A DNA stretch of 64,000 nt, taken from positions 682,001 through 746,000 of the forward strand of contig BRON01000011.1 of NCBI GenBank assembly GCA_024345305.1. The letters are read 5' to 3'. The position numbers and the translations under genes are program-made. Of the stretch, positions 44,571 to 56,324 are shown piece after piece (positions within the stretch are counted from its first letter, which is position 1; every line of letters starts with the position of its first letter). This stretch comes from Mrakia gelida. Its lineage: Eukaryota; Basidiomycota; Tremellomycetes; Cystofilobasidiales; Mrakiaceae. A model generated the notes under the pieces. The model searched no databases. It was not told the origin of the DNA and saw only the letters and a list, made by a program, of their open reading frames with translations.

Positions 44571-47547
44571 ATGTCTGACCCCACTCCCACTCCCGCCCCT
44601 CAGGCTACATCAGCAGCTCCTGCGGCCGAGGTCATCCTTGGGTGAGTGGAAGAGCTTCTCTCTCACGCTCTCCATCTTTTTCTCCTCCCTTCAAGCTCGA
44701 GCTGATCTCCTCTCCTCACGACTTTCTCCGTTCTTCCTCGATCTTTCAGACCCGATGGAGTTCCTCTTAGCAAGAACGAGCTCAAGAAGCGAGCTAAGGA
44801 TGCTGAGAAGGCTGAGAAGCTTGCTCAGAGGCTCGCTAGGGAGGCTGAGCAGGCCAGGATCAAGAAGGAGAAGGACGATCAGGTCAGTCCGAGAGCTCGT
44901 GTCTTTTCGCTTCTTGAGTCGCAAATTGCACGGATTGTGGGCTGAGAGCACTCCGAGAGAGTCATGTAGAGGTCTTGGGCCGACGGATGTTGAGATCAGT
45001 CGAGAGCAGGAGGGGGAAGGGTTTGATGAGGTCGGGGAAGGAGGAAGCTCGACCTTCCGAGCTTCGAGCATCTCCTCCGTCTGAAAGACCTACCTCCTGT
45101 CCTGCGAGGTGAAATGGAGGAGCCAGCACCTCCCGAGGAGCATGCCTTGACATCTCGCACACTCTCCATGGCCGTTTTGCTTCCTCTTGAGGTCGTCGAG
45201 GTCGCACGAGCTGACCTCCTTCGTTTCTTCTTTCTCCTTCCTTTGCTTCCTCTCAGGACTCTGCTACCCAGAACTACGGAAAGCTCCCTCTCCACCAGTC
45301 TTCCACTCGAGAAGGTCGAACTCGAGTCAACATCGCCGACATCTCTGCTGCCAACATCGGAGAGACCGTCTACTTCCGAGCCAGGGTCGTCACTTCGCGA
45401 GCTCAAGGTGAGCTTTGATCTCTCCCTTCCCGTTCTCTATCCTTCCTTTGTCTCGCCAATCTTTGAGCGTCCTCTGACCCCTTTTTCGTATCGTTCCCAA
45501 GGTGCCAAGATGGTCTTCATGAACCTTCGACAGCAGTCCGCTTCCATCCAGGCTCTTATGGAGGTCACCAAGAACGAGGACGACCCTCACCAGATCTCCA
45601 AGCAGATGGTCAAGTACGCCGCCGCTATTCCCAGCGAGTCTATCGTTCTCGTCGAGGGAGAGGTCAAGGCTCCTTTCGAGGCCGTCAAGAGCGCTTCCGT
45701 TCAGGACGCTGAGGTCGTCATTCGAAAGGTCCGTTTATGCTCGGCTCTCCTCCTCGTCTCGTCTCGCGAACTCGAAGCTCACTCTGTCTGACGCTCTTTC
45801 CCCCCACTCAGATCCACACCCTCGTCGAGGTCTCCACCACTCTCCCTATCGGATACGCCGACGCTTCTCGATCTGCTGCCGACCACGAGAACGAGGACGC
45901 GACCTACGTCAAGGTCTCGCTCAAGAACCGACTCGACAACCGAGTTATTGATCTCCGAGTCAGTTCATCTCTTCCTCGACCGAATCAAACGTCACGTCTA
46001 AACTTTTGACTGACCTCTCCTTGCTCCTGTTGCCTCCATCTCCTCCTCAGACCGACACCAACCTTTCCATCTTCAAGATTCAGTCCGCCGTCGGATCGCT
46101 CTTCAGGCAGTTCCTCGTCGAGAAGAACTTCATCGAGATCCACACACCCAAGCTTCAGGGTGCTGCTACCGAGAGTGGAGCCAGTGTTTTCAAGGTCGCC
46201 TACTTCGACCGTGAGTCTCGTTCACCGTCTCGACTCGCCTTCGCGCCCGAGCTCTTCGAGAGCTGACCTCCTTGCCTCTTCATCTTCGCTTCGATCAGGC
46301 CCCGCTTTCCTCGCCCAGTCTCCTCAGCTTGCCAAGCAGATGTGTATCGCCGGAGATATGGAGCGAGTCTTCGAGATCGCCCCTGGTTCGTTGAATTCCC
46401 TCTTCTCCCTCTTCTCATCGCGTCGCGTCCTACTCTTCCGCTTCAGCTGACCTTCGGCGCCGTTTCGTCTCTTTCGCTCAGTCTTCCGAGCCGAGAACTC
46501 CAACACCCACCGACATCTCACCGAGTTCATGGGTCTCGATCTCGAGATGGCCTTCGAGGAGCACTACCACGAGGTCGTCGACATCGTCGACGCTCTCCTT
46601 CTTCACATCTTCAAGGCTCTCAAGACGACCTACCTCGCTGAGGTCCAGACCGTCAGGAAGCAGTTCCCCACCGAGGAGTTCCTCATCCCCGAGAAGACTG
46701 TCCGACTGGAGTTCAAGGACGCCATCAAGATGTTGAGGGACGCTGGAGCCAAGTTGGAGGACGGAAGCGAGTTGGGAGACTTCGACGATCTGAGGTGAGT
46801 TTCGAGCTTTTCCTCTCGGTTCATCGAGTTCTATGGGATTGGGGCTCACAAGAGGCGGCATCTGTGATCGCGAAAGAGAAGAGTTGGCTGACCCTCTCGC
46901 ATTCTCGCTCGCGTTCGACCCACAGCACCAAGAACGAGAAGTTCCTCGGAGCTCTCGTTCGAGAGAAGTATCACACCGACTACTTCATCCTCGACAAGTT
47001 CCCTCTCGCCGTTCGACCTTTCTACACCATGCCCGATGCTACCGACCCCGTACGTATTCGTCCGTTTCTTTCGTCGTCCCTCGCGTCTCGCCCTCGACTG
47101 ACTCTTTTTTTTCATCCGCGTTCGTCCCTCTTCCCTTCTTCCTCTCAGAACTACTCCAACTCATACGATTTCTTCATGCGAGGAGAGGAGATCCTCTCTG
47201 GAGCTCAGCGAATCCACGACGCCGACTTCCTTTGCAAGCAGATGCTCGGCAAGGGAGTCGACCCCGAGTCGATGAAGGGATACGTGGACGCGTTCAGGTT
47301 CGGAGCTCCCCCACATGCTGGAGCTGGATTGGGTGAGTCCTCTCTCGCATCTGCGCTTGAACCTCGAGACTCCTCGAAGGCCCCTGAGGAACGACTAGCG
47401 AAGAAGAAACGCGAGAGCTGACCTAGCTTCGCGTTCTTATCTTCGTCTTGCTCAGGTCTGGAGCGAATCGTTCAGTTCTACCTGAACTTGGGAGACATCA
47501 GGAGGGCTTCTCTGTTCCCCAGGGATCCTTCGAGGTTGGAGCCTTAG
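44571..47547 (+). CDS. DPS1: cytosolic aspartyl-tRNA synthetase
   Basis: Charges tRNA-Asp with aspartate in the cytosol; class IIb synthetase. The N-terminus is a Lys/Ala-rich helix typical of the fungal enzyme ([19 protein letters not shown]). The OB-fold anticodon-binding domain follows ([39 protein letters not shown]). The catalytic core shows motif 1 ([15 protein letters not shown]), the substrate loop [12 protein letters not shown], motif 2 ([16 protein letters not shown]) and motif 3 ([16 protein letters not shown]), ending [10 protein letters not shown] with TAG at 45-47 of line 47501 (47545-47547). About nine introns join cleanly. Codons are evenly C-ending, which suggests high expression. 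The absence of a presequence supports a cytosolic rather than mitochondrial form. Confidence 0.95.
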
Positions 47548-48032
47548 TTGAGGGCGAGGAGAGGCGTTATCTTGTACTGATGAATGGATCTAGATTCGAT
47601 TCGAGCAGGACGAAGTTTGACGAGAGGTTCGCCAACAGCTATGTCTCTCTTTCGTCCCTTTTCGCCTCCTTCGAGATCTTGATCTCAACAAGTGCGCTGG
47701 GGGGAAAAGAAGGAGGAAGGAAGGGAACGACGCGTCGCCGGCGGGCTGAACCCACCTTCTTTGTCTTCTTCCCGCCGACGCAGCTCGGCTCTGACGGCCT
47801 TAGTAAGTGTTTACGAAGTAGTCTTCCTTTAGAGAAGGTAGATAACGCTGTGGCTGACGTGAAACCTTCCTAAAAACGCTTGGTGACCGGTTGGTTTCGT
47901 CTTCGCTGACCTAAAACTCGTCTTAGACTGGGTTTTCTGATTCAGCCTTCTCATAGATTAGGCTATCTTCCTTCGTCCTTCCTCCGCCGTCCATTTTCCC
48001 CAAACCCCATCTTCACTCTTCCTCACCCCAGC
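47548..48032. other. intergenic spacer
   Basis: 485 bases between two + strand genes. GACGCGTC is at 47729-47736. The last 100 bases are CT-rich leader. No other feature was recognised. Confidence 0.5.
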
Positions 48033-49937
48033 ATGTCTAGCGATCTCAAGACCGTCCTCATCGTCGGAGCGGTTCGTCAACGTCGTTTCCTCGCCCTCCT
48101 CTCCTTCCTCGCCCGTTCTTTCCCTCCGAGCTCACTTTCGCTTCTGGTTCTCAATTTCACAGTCCGTTGCAGGTGCTACTCTCGCTCGAACTCTGGACGC
48201 CAAGCTTCCTCCCACCCACCGGATCGTTCTCGTCGACGCGCAAGACTTCGCTGTACGTTCTGATTCCCTCCCGGTGTTCGCTCCTCAAAACTGACAGAGC
48301 TCTCTCACCTCCTGGCTCCTACCGTCCTCCTCAGTTCTGGCCTCTCTCGGGTTTGCGGGCTGCAGTAGTTGAAGGTCGGCGATCTCCCGTGTCTCACCTC
48401 CCGTCGGCTCTCGGCTCGAGGATCACTGATGTCCGCTCTCGTCGTTCGTACCCAGGGTGGGAGGACAAGTCTTTCAAGCCCCTCGTTGGATTTTTCCCTG
48501 AAGGATCGCGACAAGTCGTTCTCTCAAAGACCAGAGTCGTCGACCTCGGACGAGGGCACGTCGTAGTCGACGTCGCGAACACGTCCCTCGGCTTCTCCGA
48601 CCACATCTCCTTCGACGTGAGTTGTTGACTCCTATGATCTATCTCATAGCCTCCACGAGATTGGCCTCCGACCCTCTGCGTTGCTGCTCCAGATCTGTAT
48701 CCTCGCCTTGGGGACCCTGTACTCCTTTCCTGGTCGACCTCTCGGGAACACTCTCGTCGACGCGAAGCTCCCGTTCAAGAAGGCTCAGCAGGATCTCAAG
48801 AACAACATCGTCAACAACGTAGTGATCGTTGGAGGAGGAGCCGTTGGCATCGAGTACGCGGGAGAGGTGAGTGACGAGATCGAGAGGGAGCGAAGAGCTT
48901 CGTCGACGCGTTGTTGGACTGGCTCTCCGAACTGACCTTTTATGTCCCCCTTTTCTCTTCCCAGATCATCGCTCAGTACCCAAAGAAGAACGTCACCATC
49001 ATCCAGTCCTCGGACCGACTTCTCAGCGACCTCTGGCCCATCAAGCTCTCCAACAAACTTCAACACGAGCTCGAGTCGCGAGGGGTTCGAGTCGTCCTCG
49101 GCCAGCGAGTCGGGAGAGACGTTCTCGACTCCCGAAAAGGGACTGTTGTCTTGAAGGACGGGTCTTCGATTGAAGGTGAGCTTCCATATCCGTCGTTCTG
49201 TTCTGTCGCCGTCGCGCTTGCCGTCGCGCGTAGAGACCGATCTGACTCCTCCCTCCTCCCTCCTCCCTCTTCCAGCCGACCTTGTCTTCAACGGAACTGG
49301 CCCTGCTCCGAACACCAATATCGTCGCAGAATCTGACCCTGGAGCTCTCAACGGGTCTAGGTTCATCACGACCGACGAGAACCTCCGAGTGAGTCTCCTT
49401 GCTCGCCGACGCGTTGTGCTCGGAGGCTCATCTCTCCCCACTTCGCGACGCTTTGCTTCTAGATCATCTCCACCGACCCGAACAGTCCTCTCACCTCTGG
49501 CTACTACGCCATCGGCGATTGTGCCTCAACTCTCGGAACGCCCACAGCTCTCAAAGCGGGCAACGACGCGTCTTTCGCTTCCACCAAGTGGGCGATCTTT
49601 CTTCCTTTCCCCTTCGGTGCAGACTCTCTCCCCCAAACTGACTCCCATCTCTTTCACGTATTCAGCATCCTCGCAAGCCTCTCCTCCAAACCTCTCACAC
49701 CTCTCGCCGGGCCTCTCGTCGCTCTCGTTTGTCCTTTCTCCTCCTCCTTCGCCGCTCACTCGTCTTCTCGTGCTAACACACATTTTCGCCCTCCTCGATT
49801 TGCAGATCGTCCCCGTAGGACCTACCGGAGGAGCAGGAGTCGTCCCCTACATCGGAATCGTCGGAGCTTGGTTCTCATGGGCGATGAAGGGACGATCTCT
49901 GGTGTTGAGCTCGTTCGAGAAGTTGTACCCTTACTAG
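48033..49937 (+). CDS. AIFM2/FSP1-like FAD-dependent NAD(P)H oxidoreductase
   Basis: Predicted flavoprotein that reduces quinones or other acceptors with NAD(P)H. The N-terminal FAD-binding motif spans an intron (VLIVGASVAGATLARTLD). The second Rossmann motif for NAD(P)H is VVIVGGGAVGIEYAGE. Other family signatures are FNGTGPAPNT and the C-terminal FAD contact YAIGDCAS, then IVPVGPTGGAGVVPY. The protein has about 380 residues and ends SSFEKLYPY with TAG at 49935-49937. Eight or so introns are present; the first has a weak GTTCGT donor. There is no N-myristoylation glycine (it starts MSSDLK), unlike human FSP1, and no presequence, so membrane targeting may differ. Fungal homologues include yeast Aif1-type proteins. 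Confidence 0.85.
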
Positions 49938-50156
49938 CTTTTTACACCACTGCTCTCAACCTTTTTCTTTCGTACATCCTGTTGTTTCCCTAATGAATGA
50001 TTGATGATATCATCGAGCTTCGAACGGGAAGGGAGGAGAGAGACGAAAACGACAGTCTCTCCCTCGACGCGTCGTCGCTCGTCTCCCTCTCGTCTTGAAC
50101 ACCGCTCGAAGGATACCCAAAATCATGATTCGTTACAAATAATACGCGCACTAGCT

Positions 50157-51423
50157 TTAACCAAGAACCATACCGTTCGCACCGGTTCCAGCAGCCCATT
50201 TGCTCCTCCCTCTGCTGCTCCCAGCAAGATCGATTCCTCCTCCTCTCGCTCCTCCTCCTCCTCCCCTTCCACCTCGTCCTCCACCCCTTCCTCGCTCTCC
50301 ACCCTTCCCACCCCGTCCACCTTCTCCACCCTGTCCTCGTCGCGTCGTACTCTCCCTCTTCTCCTTCCCCTTCCCTCCCCAACCCTCGTCTCCCTTCTCG
50401 GCAACCTGCTCGGGCGTGAGGATCCCTTCCATTCCAGCTTGTTGACGCATGGACGAGTTCTTGGTCGCGATCTTTGTTTTACGAGCAACGGAGGAACCTC
50501 CTCCTCCCGAGGTAAGCTCGATGTTGAGCAGACGGGGCGATTCGGGGGTGGGGAAGGGGATGTGGTGCAGGAGGAGGGCGGCTTGGAGGGGAGTCGAGGA
50601 GGAGAACCTGATTAAACGCGACGAGGGAGGAGAAGGATCAGCCAATGAGAAGAAGGGGAAGCCATACACACAAGAAGGTTCTTCCGACAAGCTTGAGTTT
50701 CTGTATAGAATAGAAGCTGCCGAAACGAGACTCACTCAACAAAAGCGATTCCACGAGACTTTCCTCCCTCCCTCGCTTTCCCCTTCGCATTGGGATCAGG
50801 TTTAGAGGTGAGGAGTCGAACGGTAGGCTTGAACTTGATGTGCTCCTCGAAGAAGGTAGCAACCTCAGGTCCAGTGGTCGTGAAGGGCAGGTTTCCTGAG
50901 GGAGGGGAAGGAAGTCGAAAATGTGAGCTCGAGCTCGCGCGTTTCTCCTTCCCTTTCCCTCCTCTCCCAGAACAGATACGCAAAACTCACCGACAAACAA
51001 GATGAACCTCGCCTTCGTCTTGGGCTTCCCTCTCTCCCCAGGAGTTCCAGGAGCCTTCTTCTCTCCAGCAGCAGGAGCGGCAGCTCCTCCCTCGACCTTG
51101 GTGGCCTTGCCCTCCTTCCCTCCGTCCGCGACCTTCATCTTCTTGATGACCCTCTTCTCCTCCTGCTCCTCTCCCATGGTCTCCTCCTCCTCGTCTCCGA
51201 TGACATCCTCTCCTGCCTTCTCGTCTCGCGCGAGTTTCCTCTTGTTCTTGGTCTTCTTTCCTCGAGGGAGAAGCGAGAGAGGATCGGCGACGACCTCGTC
51301 CGTCGAAGCTGGAGGGAGGGTGGAAGTCGAAGCAGCTGCTGGAGTGGAGGTTGTGGCTGCTGAGGAAGAGTGATGCTTGAGAGCCTTCTGCTGCTTCTTG
51401 GTTAAGGTAGCTGGAACGGACAT
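50157..51423 (-). CDS. Nop6-like RRM protein, ribosome biogenesis
   Basis: Predicted nucleolar RNA-binding protein acting in small-subunit assembly. The first exon is Lys/Ala-rich (MSVPATLTKKQQKALKHH, PRGKKTKNKRKLARDEK) with an acidic block, then opens the RRM with RNP2-like FILFVG. The RRM continues after an intron (NLPFTTTGPEVATFFEEHI, VRLLTSKPD) to the RNP1-like SRGIAFVEFSSS, spliced within the last Glu codon. After LLNIELTSGGGG the tail is an Arg/Gly-rich region (RGGKGGERGRGGGRGG) ending ANGMVLG with TAA at 50157-50159. The layout, lysine-rich N-terminus plus a single RRM, matches yeast Nop6. It shares a 123-bp divergent promoter with an Slx9-like gene. Confidence 0.82.
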
Positions 51424-51546
51424 GCTGGCGGTTTGAGTCCAACAAGAAGTCCAGAGGGAGGTGAGCTCTTCAAAGTTTCGAAACTCCGGATTCGAGGAGG
51501 GTGCCCGAGCTCATCCTTAGGATTCCTCCAACTACGACAGCCCAAC
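51424..51546. promoter_or_regulatory. divergent promoter of two ribosome-biogenesis genes (123 bp)
   Basis: The interval between the start codons of the Nop6-like gene (51423, minus) and the Slx9-like gene (51547, plus). It contains a near-palindromic TTTCGAAA at about 51476 and no evident TATA. Shared control of two ribosome-assembly factors is the natural inference. Confidence 0.6.
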
Positions 51547-52777
51547 ATGGTGAGAGCTCACTTCTATATACTCCGAAAGCCCCTGAACTATCAACTGACA
51601 TGTTTGCCTTCGCACTCCTCCTTCCCTGCAGCCCAAATCCGCTCCCTTCTCCCGTCGTCCAACGACCGCCTCCTCCTCCCACGCCAAAGCAGTCCAGCTC
51701 CCTTCTTCTCGTAAACCCAAACCTCCACCAGGTCTCCAGCAGGACAGGGACGACGATCGGAGTACTGGCTTGCAGTTTGGAGAGTTGTTGGGGCAGTCGG
51801 TGAGTCCTACCAGAGTCAGACGGAGGAGAGCAGAAATGTTGAGCTCGAGCTCACCTTCCCTTCGCTTCGTTTCTTGCTCTTCCTTTCGCAGGGTGAGGAT
51901 GCTATCAAAACTCTCGCTTCCAAGCCAGAAGCTGAATCGGACGAGCCTCAACTCAGCAAGAAGGCGAAACAGACTCTGAAACGAAACGCTTTGCTCTCTC
52001 GTTCGTTCCAACTTCCTTCTGCTGCTCGTCGTCTCTCGTCCTCCTTCGTCGCCTCTCGGCCCTTAGAACTGACCCGGCCCTCCAATCCTCGCATCTCTTG
52101 TCTAGGTCTCAACCCTTCCTTCCCCACAACTTACGACCACCAACACACCATGTCCGCTTCTGCCCTCCGTCGTCACAAGAAGAAGGAGAAGGAGAAGCTC
52201 GCAGGAGGAGGACTCTCGGAAATGGGACTTGCACTCGCTGGAGTCGCCAAGATCGAGGAGGATCTCCTTCTTGCTGTCCAGGAGGAGGAAGAGGAGGAGG
52301 AGCAAGGTTGGGAGTTCCAGGAGAGTGGGAAGAAAAAGGAGAAGGCCGTTGTTGAGAAGGGCAAGATCGGGGAGGGTAAGGCGAGAGGGTTGAACGCGAA
52401 GGAGAGGAGTAACGCTGTGTGAGTCTTCTCTTCCTTGCTTCTCTCTACCCCTTCCCGGTCACACACAGTCTCGCGCCACCATCGTTCGAGCGAGGCTTCT
52501 CGGTCTTCCAAGCTCCAAAGCTGAACTTCGTTCTCCTCGCGACGCGTCTTCCTTTCGAAACAGCAAACTCGAATCCTCCCGACTCCCTCAGATCCTTTCC
52601 CACCCCTCCTACGCCGCCTCGCCATGGGAGACCATCCGACTGCACGCTCAGAACACGCTCGTTACGCGTCCTCCTCCTCCCTCGAAGAAGTCGAAGGCGA
52701 AGCAGCCGGCAGCGGGAGGAGGAGCGGCGTCGAGGTCTGGGAACTGGGGAGGAGGGATGGAGGTTGATGATATGTGA
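51547..52777 (+). CDS. Slx9-like ribosome biogenesis protein
   Basis: Predicted nucleolar factor for 18S rRNA processing and 40S export. The start codon stands alone in its exon: ATG 51547-51549 is followed at once by a GTGAGA intron. Exon 2 reads PKSAPFSRRPTTASSSH and exon 3 PQLSKKAKQTLKRNALLSR. Exon 4 has the family core SASALRRHKKKEKEKLAGGG and MGLALAGVAKIEEDL, then an acidic helix. The last exon has ESSRLPQILSHPSYAASPWE and TIRLHAQNTLV, the Slx9 C-terminal signature, and ends MEVDDM with TGA at 52775-52777. The length of about 260 residues suits the family. The Nop6-like gene is its divergent neighbour. Confidence 0.82.
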
Positions 52778-53666
52778 TCTTGTCCTCGCGTACGTCAACG
52801 GTAGAGAAGTCGTGAAAGGATGTGCCATGCGCATCAGAGCGCTTTTTGTTGAGAGGAGTGCGGAGGAGAGAAGTTGAGCGACGTGGTCGACGCGTCCCTC
52901 ACGATCGCTCGAAGCGACTCTTCTGAGATGTCCTGGCGGTTCGTCTGCTTCTACGTCCCAAGCGAATGAGTGGACGAAGGGTTCTACGGGCTCAGAAATC
53001 TCAGTCTGTCGTTTGAACCCGAGCAGGCAGAGCTCATCGAGCACTCGAGAAACAGAACCACGCTCGATCAGACCTGTCTCGAGTTCTTGCTTCCCTCAGA
53101 CATCTGAAAGGCAAGAATTTTGCCAGACCGCCCTCGGCGTCGACTGCATCCTAGCCTTGGTGTTCCTCAGCGTTCTCTACGCGAGCTCTACATGGAAAAG
53201 CAAGCACGAGAGATCGAAGTCGAAGAGACAAAGGGAAAGTCGAGATCCGTAGTCTTGACCTCGAGCCCTCCCTCTCCCCTTCCCTCCCTCCCCCTTCGTT
53301 GAGTACTCAACCTCCATCCGCCCTCCCTTCCCGCCTTTCTCTCTCCTCTTTCTCTTCTCAACCCCAGGAGCTCTTCCGCAGGAGTCTTCCGAACCAACAA
53401 ACCTCGCCAGCAAGCTCATCGTCTCACGGCTGAGACTCGAATCTCAAACAAGCAGCAAGCAGCCACCTTTCGCTTCCTCCTCCCCTCCTCCCCCCTTCCC
53501 TCTCTCCTCTCCTTTCGCCTCCTCACTCAAAACCCTCAGCCCCGCTCCTCTACCCTCTCTACCCTCCACATCGAATCTCTGGGCACCACCCTCGACCTTC
53601 GAAACCTCCAACCACCACCTCTCAACCTCCTCCCAAACCACCTCCCTCTCCCCCCTTCCCCTTACG
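52778..53666. other. intergenic spacer, no confident gene
   Basis: 889 bases between Slx9 and G-beta. Several short frames look mildly coding: a plus frame near 53150 with RELYMEKQAREIEVEE, and a minus frame starting at 53044 with LCLLGFKRQTEISEP. They lack joins, conserved domains or proper gene ends. One GACGCGTC copy is at 52889-52896. The last 150 bases are a CT-rich leader for G-beta. Confidence 0.45.
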
Positions 53667-55733
53667 ATGTCCCAGGTTGATATCCAAGAGAAGATTGCCG
53701 CCGCTCGACGAGAAGCTGAGGGCTTGAAGGAGAAGATCAGATCAAAGAGAGATCAGACGGCCGATACTTCGCGTGAGTCCACGACTTCTTCTTCGAATCG
53801 AGCGAGCGAGGCAGAAGGAAGGAGGGAGAGGGAGGATCGAAAGGGAGGAGGAGAGCGAAAGGGTGGGACGTGTGGGTCGACGTCGTTGCTTCCTTCAGCC
53901 TTCTTTCCGCGACAAGCTCAACAGCAGAAGGAGAGGAAGCTGAAGAGCCAACGCGAGATGCATATGGAAGAGCAGGATGGCTTCTCTGAGGAGGCAGGAG
54001 GAGCGAGGAGGGAAGGACGAGGAGGAGAGATGGGTTGGACCTGGCAGGGACTGTGTTTCGGAGAGGGAAGATTCACTTTGGAATCGAGGAAGGAAGTCAG
54101 AACGAGAGCTCGTTCTTCCTCCCAGAAGCTGCCAAAGCCTCTCCCTCTATGGATGGGGAAGGAAGAGCGGTCTGGAGAGCGAGGGGAGACGTTGAAGCCC
54201 ACCTGTTTGGACGAGAAGGAAGGAGGGAGAAGTGAAGCGAGCTTCGAGAACTAACGCACGTCCCTTCCTTCCTTTCCCTTTTCCTCTCTCCTCCTCGCCT
54301 TCGCCTTGGCTCTATTCATCTCTCTTTTCGACATACCACCCCCTACCCATCGACTCAACCTCGCTCCTACCCAATTCCACCCTCCTACAGTCCGTGCCCA
54401 AGCCGCCGAAGTCGAACCCCTCCCCCGAGTCGTCATGAAACCTCGTCGAACCCTCAAAGGTCATCTCGCAAAGATCTACGCCATGCACTGGTCGACCGAC
54501 AAGCAGCACCTCGTCTCCGCTTCGCAAGACGGGAAGCTCATCGTCTGGGACGCCTACACCACCAACAAAGTCCACGCCATCCCTCTTCGTTCGTCCTGGG
54601 TCATGACCTGTGCCTACTCTCCCTCCGGTAACTTCGTCGCCTGTGGAGGACTCGACAACGTCTGCTCCATCTACTCGATCAAGCCCGGAGCCAACAACTC
54701 GGCTGGAACAGGAGGAGGAGCTCCCAAGGCGGCGAGGGAGCTGAGCGCTCACTCGGGTTACCTCAGTTGCTGTCGGTTCATCAACGATAGGCAGATCGTC
54801 ACCAGTTCGGGAGACATGACCTGCATGCTTTGGGATATCGATGCTGGAGTGAGGATCATGGATTTCAACGATCACACTGGAGATGTCATGTCGTGAGTCT
54901 CTCGCTCTTCTTCCCTCTCGTCGTCTCCTCTCTCCTCTCTTCGGTCGAGACTCCTTTCGAGCGACTCCGACACGAGCTGATCGACTCTTTTCTCCTTCCT
55001 TCTCATATCGCGTTTCCCTGCTCCTCTCGTACAGCCTCTCCCTCTCCTCCAACCAAAACCTCTTCGTCTCCGGAGCCTGCGACGCGACCGCCAAGGTCTG
55101 GGACGTTCGATCAGGAAAGGCTGTTCAGACCTTTACTGGACACGAGTCCGACATCAACGCCGTTCAGTCAGTCCCCTTCCTCCCTCCTCTTTCCTCGTCC
55201 CATCCATTCCCTATACTGACCTTCCACGCTCGCGTTCGTCTCTTCGCCAGGTTCTTCCCCAACGGAGACGCGTTCGCCACCGGATCCGACGACGCCTCGT
55301 GCAGACTCTTCGACCTTCGAGCCGACCGAGAGCTCAACTCGTTCGTTCACGACAACATCCTCTGTGGAATCACCTCGGTCGCCTTCTCGGCGAGTGGAAG
55401 GATCTTGTTCGCTGGGTACGACGACAACAACTGTAACGTTTGGGATACTTTGAAGGTCAGTGTCCATCTCCCTCTTCGCGCGACTTCGAGACGAGAGAGC
55501 TGACTTCATCTGGTGATTGATGGACTTCAGGGAGAGCGAGTTGGAGTCCTTACCGGTCACGAGAACCGAGTTTCGTGCTTGGGAGTGTCGCAGGACGGAA
55601 TGGCGCTCTGCACGGGAAGTTGGGACAGTTTGTTGAAGGTTCGTCGCACCTTCCTTCCTTCCTTTCCCTTTCCTCCCTCCCTCGTCCCTCTCCCTTACTA
55701 ACCCTTCTTATTCGTTTACAGATCTGGAGTTAA
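53667..55733 (+). CDS. heterotrimeric G-protein beta subunit, seven WD40 repeats
   Basis: Partner of G-gamma in receptor signalling such as pheromone or nutrient sensing. Exon 1 is the N-terminal coiled coil ([29 protein letters not shown]) that binds G-gamma. Intron 1 (about 53776-54390) is unusually long, and the next exon begins [15 protein letters not shown], then [20 protein letters not shown] repeats are plain: [68 protein letters not shown], and a last [11 protein letters not shown] closed across the final intron with TAA at 55731-55733. Length of about 350 residues equals the family norm. Five further introns are regular. Confidence 0.95.
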
Positions 55734-56324
55734 ACGACTTGACCACCCCTCGTCTCGTCTCTCGTTCTCGTTCTCCTCCCTTCTCTCTATCTTTTCGTCT
55801 TCTTTCTTACGCTCGTCCACCTCTAGTCGTTTCCTCCGTCTCTTGCTCTCGCTCGCTCGCTATACCCCCTCTCTACGCTACTCCCACGGTCCACACCCCT
55901 AGTCTTACACACTCTCGGCTCGATTCCAATCCTACAAACACTCCCTTGCTCCTCTTCTTCCTTTCGACCCAACACGCACAACAACTAGCATCGTCTCCTT
56001 CTCTCGTTCGCTTCTCTCTTTTGGTCTTTCTCGTTGTTTACTTTTCTTTCTTTCTCTTGGTTCTTTTGATGGTCTTTCGTTTCGTTTTTTTTTAATAAGT
56101 ATGCACACTCGATCTTGCAGCGAGGGATGGGTGCGAGGTCGCGTCGAGACGAGACAAGCGAGTGCAAGTCGGGTATCGAAAACGAAAGTCAGCCGTGCTC
56201 AAGTCTCGTCTTTTCACTCTGGCGCAGTTCTGGAACGTGAGCGATCATCAATCAAACGAAGAGAAAGGAACTGAAAGTAAGAAAACAGGGCGAGGGCATG
56301 GACGAGGCGACGCGAGTTTGTTGT
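55734..56324. other. convergent 3' regions
   Basis: 591 bases between converging stops. The G-beta side is a long CT-rich 3' UTR ending in a T-rich tract followed by AATAAG at about 56083-56098, a plausible polyadenylation region. No gene was seen. Confidence 0.5.

Noticed and set aside
52981..53034. GGGTTCAAA-like element on the minus strand resembling a tRNA T-loop
   Set aside because: Flanking bases do not pair as a T-stem, and no acceptor or anticodon stem is visible.
53667..54254. 195-codon uninterrupted frame as an independent small gene
   Set aside because: Its first 36 codons are exon 1 of G-beta, and the rest is best read as intron 1; kept only as a possible retained-intron product.
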